Shown one piece after another: positions 6,160 to 9,619 of a stretch of DNA of 9,619 nt. The position numbers were made by a program, and so were the translations under genes. This DNA comes from an uncultured Oscillospiraceae bacterium (GTDB lineage Bacteria > Bacillota > Clostridia > Oscillospirales > Oscillospiraceae), in contig CAKTLG010000045.1 in assembly GCA_934572465.1 (NCBI GenBank), positions 1 to 9,619 of the forward strand, written 5' to 3'. The notes below the pieces were generated by a model. That model searched no databases. It was not told the DNA's origin and saw only the letters and a list, made by a program, of their open reading frames with translations. How positions within the stretch are numbered: position 1 is the stretch's first letter; each line of letters opens with the position of its first letter.

Positions 6160-6182
6160 CGCGCGTCCCGTCGGCATAGAGT
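6153..6182 (+). promoter_or_regulatory. Candidate sigma-E promoter for sipL-spoIVA
   Basis: GGCATAAC (6153-6160; 5 of 8 to the sigma-E -35, about GTCATATT), a 14-bp spacer and CATAGAGT (6175-6182; 6 of 8 to CATACAAT). The 14-base spacing is that expected for sigma-E. The predicted start near 6189 leaves a leader of about 27 bases carrying AAGGAGAGG before the sipL start. The -35 overlaps the spoVM stop codon. Mother-cell sigma-E control is established for spoVM and spoIVA in Bacillus; its use here is inferred. Confidence 0.55.
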
Positions 6183-6215
6183 GCAATAACCACTTAGCCG
6201 AAGGAGAGGACTGCC

Positions 6216-7757
6216 ATGGAACTGGAATTAAAAAAGGAGCGCTTTGCCTGTTACCGCGCGCTGCCCCCGTTGAGCGACGCACACGAGGAAACGGCGGAGA
6301 CGATCGTACCGGACTATCTGCCGGATATTGCCCGCATCGTGGACGCGCACGGCTGCCTGTTCCTGCGCAGCCGCGAGATCAACGACGGACGTGTGAGCGT
6401 TACGGGGCAGATCCGCATGACGCTGCTGTATCTGGCCGAGGATGCGCAAGGGCTGCGGGCATTTACTTACACGCTGCCGCTGGAACACACGATGGAGGGG
6501 CGCGCCGCCGAGGGCGCGGCCGACAGCGCGCTGGTGGGAAGGCTATGTATGCCGGAGGTGCGCGCGCTCAATCCGCGTAAGATCCTTACAAGAGTGAGCG
6601 TGGAGCTGACGCTCACACCCTACGCGCCCTGCACGCTGACGGTGTGCAGCGGGGTAGAGGAGCAGGAGAGCTACGGCATCGAGATGCTCTGTGAAAAGCG
6701 GGAGCTTCCGATGATCCGCGCCATTCGGGAAAAGGACTTCACCTTTTCGGACGAGGCACTGCTCTCTGGCACCAAGGAGGCCATCCGCGAGCTGCTGCGC
6801 TCCAAGTGCGCGCTGCGCCTGACGGACTGCAAGGAGGTCGGGAACAAGCTCGTTCTCAAAGGAACGGTGCAGTTTGAGGCGCTCTATCTTGATGCGTCCG
6901 GCGCGCTTGCGCAGGTCAGCAGCGAGCTTCCGTTTTCACAGATCCTCGATGGGATCGCCGAGGAAACGGGCGACATTTCCGCCCGCGCCTCGCTGCGCCT
7001 GACGGGCGCGGAGATCCGCGTCGGCAGCGAGAGCGAGCCGGATAACGACCATGCGATCTCGCTGCGCCTGACGATCAGCGCCTTTGCGGTGCTCAGCGAG
7101 CAGCGCAGCGTGTGCTGCGTCGCCGATCTCTACAGTACGAGCTGCGAGCTGAACGCAAAGCTGGAGAACGCGGAGCTTTCCGGCGAGCCGACGTTCTTCA
7201 CGCGCGAGCAGATCATGCGTGAAAGGCTCGAGACCGGCGCTGAGGTCAAGGCCGTGCTCTCTACCGACATATGCTTCAGCGGCGCAAGCGTCAGCGGCAG
7301 CGGAGACGCCGCCGAGCTGCGCGCCACAGCAAGCCTGCGCGTGCTCTGCCTTGACGAGAACGACGCGCCGCTGCTCTCTGAGCGCCGCGCGGAGGTTCTG
7401 CTCAAGACGGATCTTCCCACTACCGGACGTGTCAGCGTGCAAAATGTATGCGCACTCGACGTCTCCACCTCGATCGGTGCGGACGGCGTGGAGCTGCGTT
7501 TCCCCGTGCAGTTCACGCTCAGCGCCGCCGAGACGCCGTGCTATCCGTGTCTGACGGCGCTGCAGGCGGAAAAGCGCGCCGAGAGCGGACAGAATGCCCC
7601 CTCGCTCGTGCTGCGCGCCATGAAGCAGGGCGAGCGGCTGTGGGATATCGCCAAACAGTACCGCACGACGGTCGACGCCATCCTTGCCGCAAACGAGCTT
7701 GCGGAGGAAGCCGCCGCCGCGGCTGGGCGGCTGCTGCTCATCCCGCGCAGACGCTGA
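6216..7757 (+). CDS. sipL: SipL-like SPOCS (DUF3794) and LysM spore-coat morphogenetic protein
   Basis: Probable mother-cell coat morphogenetic protein equivalent to Clostridioides difficile SipL, which binds SpoIVA through its LysM domain and keeps the coat on the forespore; it plays the part of Bacillus SpoVID. The 513-residue protein has no signal peptide. It shows repeated beta-rich SPOCS/DUF3794 units: one at about 20-140 (VSVTGQIRMTLLYLAED, 60-76), one at about 185-295 (LVLKGTVQFEALYLDASG, 212-229) and a third, more divergent, at about 340-437 (ELRATASLRVLCLDEND, 367-383). Each has the same strand pattern ending in a hydrophobic-tyrosine/cysteine-leucine run. A LysM domain closes the protein at about 464-510 (QGERLWDIAKQYRTTVDAIL, LLLIPR). 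Length is close to C. difficile SipL (about 525). AAGGAGAGG precedes the ATG. The gene ends 19 bases before spoIVA, supporting co-transcription and partnership. Domain calls are firm; orthology to SipL is inferred from architecture and context. Confidence 0.85.
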   Translation: MELELKKERFACYRALPPLSDAHEETAETIVPDYLPDIARIVDAHGCLFLRSREINDGRVSVTGQIRMTLLYLAEDAQGLRAFTYTLPLEHTMEGRAAEGAADSALVGRLCMPEVRALNPRKILTRVSVELTLTPYAPCTLTVCSGVEEQESYGIEMLCEKRELPMIRAIREKDFTFSDEALLSGTKEAIRELLRSKCALRLTDCKEVGNKLVLKGTVQFEALYLDASGALAQVSSELPFSQILDGIAEETGDISARASLRLTGAEIRVGSESEPDNDHAISLRLTISAFAVLSEQRSVCCVADLYSTSCELNAKLENAELSGEPTFFTREQIMRERLETGAEVKAVLSTDICFSGASVSGSGDAAELRATASLRVLCLDENDAPLLSERRAEVLLKTDLPTTGRVSVQNVCALDVSTSIGADGVELRFPVQFTLSAAETPCYPCLTALQAEKRAESGQNAPSLVLRAMKQGERLWDIAKQYRTTVDAILAANELAEEAAAAAGRLLLIPRRR

Positions 7758-7776
7758 GAAACGGAGGAGAAGAACG

Positions 7777-9258
7777 ATGAATATGAATACAGGGATCTAT
7801 CAGGATATTTCCACCCGCACCTCCGGCGATATCTATATCGGCGTCGTCGGCCCCGTGCGCGCGGGCAAGTCGACATTCATCAAGCGCTTCATGGAGACGC
7901 AGGTCATCCCCAACATCGATAACGTCTACCGCCGCGAGCGGGCGAAGGATGAGCTGCCGCAGAGCGGCAGCGGCCGCATGGTGATGACGGCGGAGCCGAA
8001 GTTCGTGCCGGAGGAGGCCGTCGATATCGCGCTCGACGAGGGAAGCAGCTGTTCGGTGCGGCTCATTGACTGTGTGGGCTACATGATCCCGGGCGCGACG
8101 GGGCAGATGGAGGGCGAAAGCCCCCGCATGGTCTCAACGCCATGGCTTGACCACGAGGTCACGATGAGCGAAGCGGCGGAGCTCGGCACCACGCGCGTCA
8201 TCCGCGAGCATTCGACCATCGGCGTCGTCGTGACGACCGACGGCAGCATCACCGACATCCCGCGCGAGGATTACATAGAGGCTGAAGGGCGCGTCATCCG
8301 CGAGCTGCAGGAGATTGGCAAGCCGTTTCTGGTGCTGCTCAATGCCGTCGAGCCGGAAAGCGAGCGCGTGCAGGCCATGGCAAGGGATATCGCTTCACGC
8401 TACGGCGTAACGTGTCTGCCGGTCAACTGTCTGCTGCTCGACGATGCGGCGGTTGGGCGGATCCTCAAGGCCATTCTCTACGAATTCCCGCTCTGCGAGC
8501 TGGATCTCTTTATCCCGCCGTGGGTCGAGGCGCTCGATGCCGCGCACCCTATCAAGAGCGGGCTCTATCAGGCCATCCGCGAGCAGACGGCGCAGCTGCG
8601 CTGCATCCGCGAGGTACAGCCATGCGTGTCCGCGCTTGGCGCGTGCGAAGGCATCAGCGGGGCAAAGGTCACCTCCATCCAGCTTGGCACCGGCGTTGCC
8701 GCCGCGGAGCTTCAGCTCCCGCGCGCGCTGTTTTATCAGACGCTTGGCGAGCAGTCCGGCTTCGCGGTAAAGGATGACGGCGATCTGCTGCGGCTGCTCA
8801 CGGAACTTTCTACCGTCAAAGCGGAGTATGACAAGGTCGCGCAGGCCATCCACGACGCGCGCGAGAGCGGCTACGGCATCGTTGTGCCGGCGGTCGACGA
8901 GCTGAAGCTCGAAGAGCCGGAGATCATGAAGCAGGGCGGCCGCTACGGCGTGCAGCTCAAGGCGAGCGCGCCGAGCCTGCATATCATCCGCGCGGACATC
9001 GAAACGACCGTTTCTCCCATCGTCGGCAACGAAAAACAAAGTGAGGAGATGGTCAACTATCTTCTCCAGGAGTTTGAGGGAGACACCACAAAGATCTGGC
9101 AATCGAATATTTTCGGCCGCAGCTTCCACGAGATCGTGGGAGAGGATCTGCAGGCCAAGCTCAAGCACATGCCGGACGACGCGCGCGTCAAGCTGCGTCA
9201 AACGCTCGAGCGCATCATCAACGAAGGCACCGGCGGCCTGATCTGCATTATACTGTAA
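7777..9258 (+). CDS. spoIVA: Stage IV sporulation protein A, spore-coat ATPase SpoIVA
   Basis: ATPase related to translation-factor GTPases that polymerises irreversibly on the forespore surface to form the coat basement layer; SpoVM recruits it and SipL/SpoVID bind it. The 493-residue product matches the family length (492 in Bacillus). The N-terminal ATPase domain (to about 240) has Walker A GPVRAGKS (25-32, Lys31), then RMVMTAEPKFVP (67-78) and Walker B RLIDCVGY (95-102, Asp98). A middle domain (about 240-400) and a C-terminal polymerisation/SpoVM-contact domain follow, the latter ending in GTGGLICIIL. The start at 7777 is set by GGAGGAGA (7763-7770) and by the family N-terminus (TGIYQDISTRTSGDIYIG); the upstream in-frame ATG at 7684 lies inside sipL and adds 31 unrelated residues. 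Where Bacillus has two adjacent sensor threonines in this region, this protein has Thr71-Ala72. It is the last gene of the unit, followed at once by a terminator. Confidence 0.97.
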   Translation: MNMNTGIYQDISTRTSGDIYIGVVGPVRAGKSTFIKRFMETQVIPNIDNVYRRERAKDELPQSGSGRMVMTAEPKFVPEEAVDIALDEGSSCSVRLIDCVGYMIPGATGQMEGESPRMVSTPWLDHEVTMSEAAELGTTRVIREHSTIGVVVTTDGSITDIPREDYIEAEGRVIRELQEIGKPFLVLLNAVEPESERVQAMARDIASRYGVTCLPVNCLLLDDAAVGRILKAILYEFPLCELDLFIPPWVEALDAAHPIKSGLYQAIREQTAQLRCIREVQPCVSALGACEGISGAKVTSIQLGTGVAAAELQLPRALFYQTLGEQSGFAVKDDGDLLRLLTELSTVKAEYDKVAQAIHDARESGYGIVVPAVDELKLEEPEIMKQGGRYGVQLKASAPSLHIIRADIETTVSPIVGNEKQSEEMVNYLLQEFEGDTTKIWQSNIFGRSFHEIVGEDLQAKLKHMPDDARVKLRQTLERIINEGTGGLICIIL

Positions 9259-9263
9259 AGGGG

Positions 9264-9301
9264 AAAAAGGTGACAGGGCGGCGCTGCCCTGTCACCCTTT
9301 T
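9264..9301 (+). terminator. Intrinsic terminator after spoIVA
   Basis: A perfect 11-bp GC-rich stem (GGTGACAGGGC, 9269-9279, with 9286-9296) and a 6-base loop, preceded by AAAAA and followed by CTTTT. It lies five bases after the spoIVA stop and closes the coat-assembly unit. The flanking A and T runs can extend the stem around one bulged C. Confidence 0.92.
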
Positions 9302-9327
9302 GTAACCATTTGTTGCCGCTTTGTAAC
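9299..9327 (+). promoter_or_regulatory. Phased direct repeats upstream of the 9392 gene promoter
   Basis: Two exact TTTGTAAC copies (9299-9306 and 9320-9327) and a degenerate middle copy TTTGTTGC (9309-9316) lie at 10- and 11-base intervals, one per helical turn, and the last copy abuts the -35 box. TGTTGC-N5-TGTAAC (9311-9327) matches the published WalR consensus TGTWAH-N5-TGTWAH at 11 of 12 positions. An OmpR/PhoB-family response regulator acting as activator is a reasonable reading. The regulator's identity is inference. Confidence 0.5.
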
Positions 9328-9356
9328 TTGTCATTTCCGCTGCCCGCTGTTATGCT
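9328..9356 (+). promoter_or_regulatory. Sigma-A promoter of the 9392 gene
   Basis: TTGTCA (9328-9333, 5 of 6), a 17-bp spacer and TATGCT (9351-9356, 4 of 6) with TGT directly upstream as an extended -10. The expected start is near 9363, leaving a leader of about 29 bases with AGGAGG (9377-9382) before the ATG at 9392. It makes the last gene independent of the sporulation unit. Confidence 0.68.
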
Positions 9357-9391
9357 GTTCTATAAGAAAGATAACAGGAGGAAGAGAGGAT

Positions 9392-9619
9392 ATGAGCCGA
9401 AAGATCGCGCTGCCGCTGCTGGTGGCAGCGGCGCTTGTCAGCATCATTTTAGCAAGCCGCACTCCGCAGCCCATCATAGAGGAATTGCCGCCGGAGGAGG
9501 CGGACGCGCCCACAGTGCTGCTCACGCTGACCGAGGAGGTCGGCGGTCAGACCGTCACGCTGAGGGTCTACGAGTTGGATGAGGATGGCTATGCGCGCTA
9601 CGCGCTCTTTGGCGCGGAC
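9392..9619 (+). CDS. Hypothetical exported or membrane-anchored protein (3' truncated by window)
   Basis: The first 76 codons of an open frame that continues past the window edge; no family recognised. The N-terminus is MSRK followed by a hydrophobic stretch at about 5-21 (IALPLLVAAALVSIILAS), a signal peptide or single membrane anchor. There is no lipobox cysteine, so it is not an obvious lipoprotein. An acidic, proline-rich linker (EELPPEEADAP, 30-40) follows, then the start of a likely beta-rich domain (TVLLTLTEEVGGQTVTLRVY). AGGAGG lies 9 bases before the ATG. The gene has its own promoter and possible response-regulator repeats, which suggests an envelope-related, regulated product. Function cannot be assigned from this fragment. 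Confidence 0.75.
   Translation, partial: MSRKIALPLLVAAALVSIILASRTPQPIIEELPPEEADAPTVLLTLTEEVGGQTVTLRVYELDEDGYARYALFGAD

Noticed and set aside
7684..7776. Upstream start for SpoIVA inside sipL
   Set aside because: The extra 31 residues are Arg/Pro-rich translation of sipL in another frame; 7777 has GGAGGAGA and gives the family N-terminus and length.
8395..9201. 268-residue antisense frame inside spoIVA
   Set aside because: Mirror frame of a highly conserved gene, with no supporting signals.
1..9619. A mobile element, defence island or CRISPR locus
   Set aside because: No transposase, integrase, phage or nuclease genes, no regular spacer repeats, and coding style is even across the window.

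Overview
The window looks like chromosomal DNA of a GC-rich, endospore-forming Clostridia member, most likely from the Oscillospirales (Oscillospiraceae/Ruminococcaceae-like). The reasons are a uniformly GC-rich coding style, strong Firmicutes-type ribosome binding sites (AGGAGG or AGGTGA), sigma-A promoters with 17-bp spacers, and several genes found only in endospore formers (yunB, spoVM, a sipL-type SPOCS/LysM gene, spoIVA). The exact genus cannot be fixed from the sequence alone. I see no insertion sequences, tRNAs, CRISPR arrays, phage genes or obvious base-composition islands.

Layout. (1) 1-235: the 5' part of the RNase P RNA gene runs leftward off the window edge. Its promoter stands back-to-back with the murD promoter, and small inverted repeats lie between them. 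(2) 236-4448, all rightward: murD (peptidoglycan precursor synthesis), yunB (sporulation protein) and a sequence-divergent NAD-dependent DNA ligase. A strong 15-bp hairpin terminator follows. (3) 4518-5775, leftward: a class I PLP aminotransferase of the methionine/kynurenine-aminotransferase type with its own promoter. (4) 5837-9301, rightward: a small two-helix membrane protein, a 26-codon spoVM, a sipL-like SPOCS (DUF3794)/LysM gene and spoIVA, closed by a terminator. (5) 9299-9619: a sigma-A promoter preceded by phased direct repeats, then the start of a signal-peptide or membrane-anchored protein cut by the window edge.

The most coherent system is the spore-coat basement module at 5877-9258. 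In characterised spore formers, SpoVM is an amphipathic helix that marks the convex forespore surface. SpoIVA is an ATPase that polymerises there. SipL (the clostridial counterpart of SpoVID) links SpoIVA to the coat through its LysM domain. Here all three are adjacent, together with an unrecognised small membrane protein, and a good candidate sigma-E promoter lies between spoVM and sipL. SpoVM is easily missed because of its size. yunB, a sigma-E gene in Bacillus, lies apart from the module, between murD and ligA.

The individual families are known. The less ordinary points are the gene grouping, the 62-residue membrane protein, the ligase substitutions and the regulatory repeat structures near 155-178, 5747-5811 and 9299-9327.
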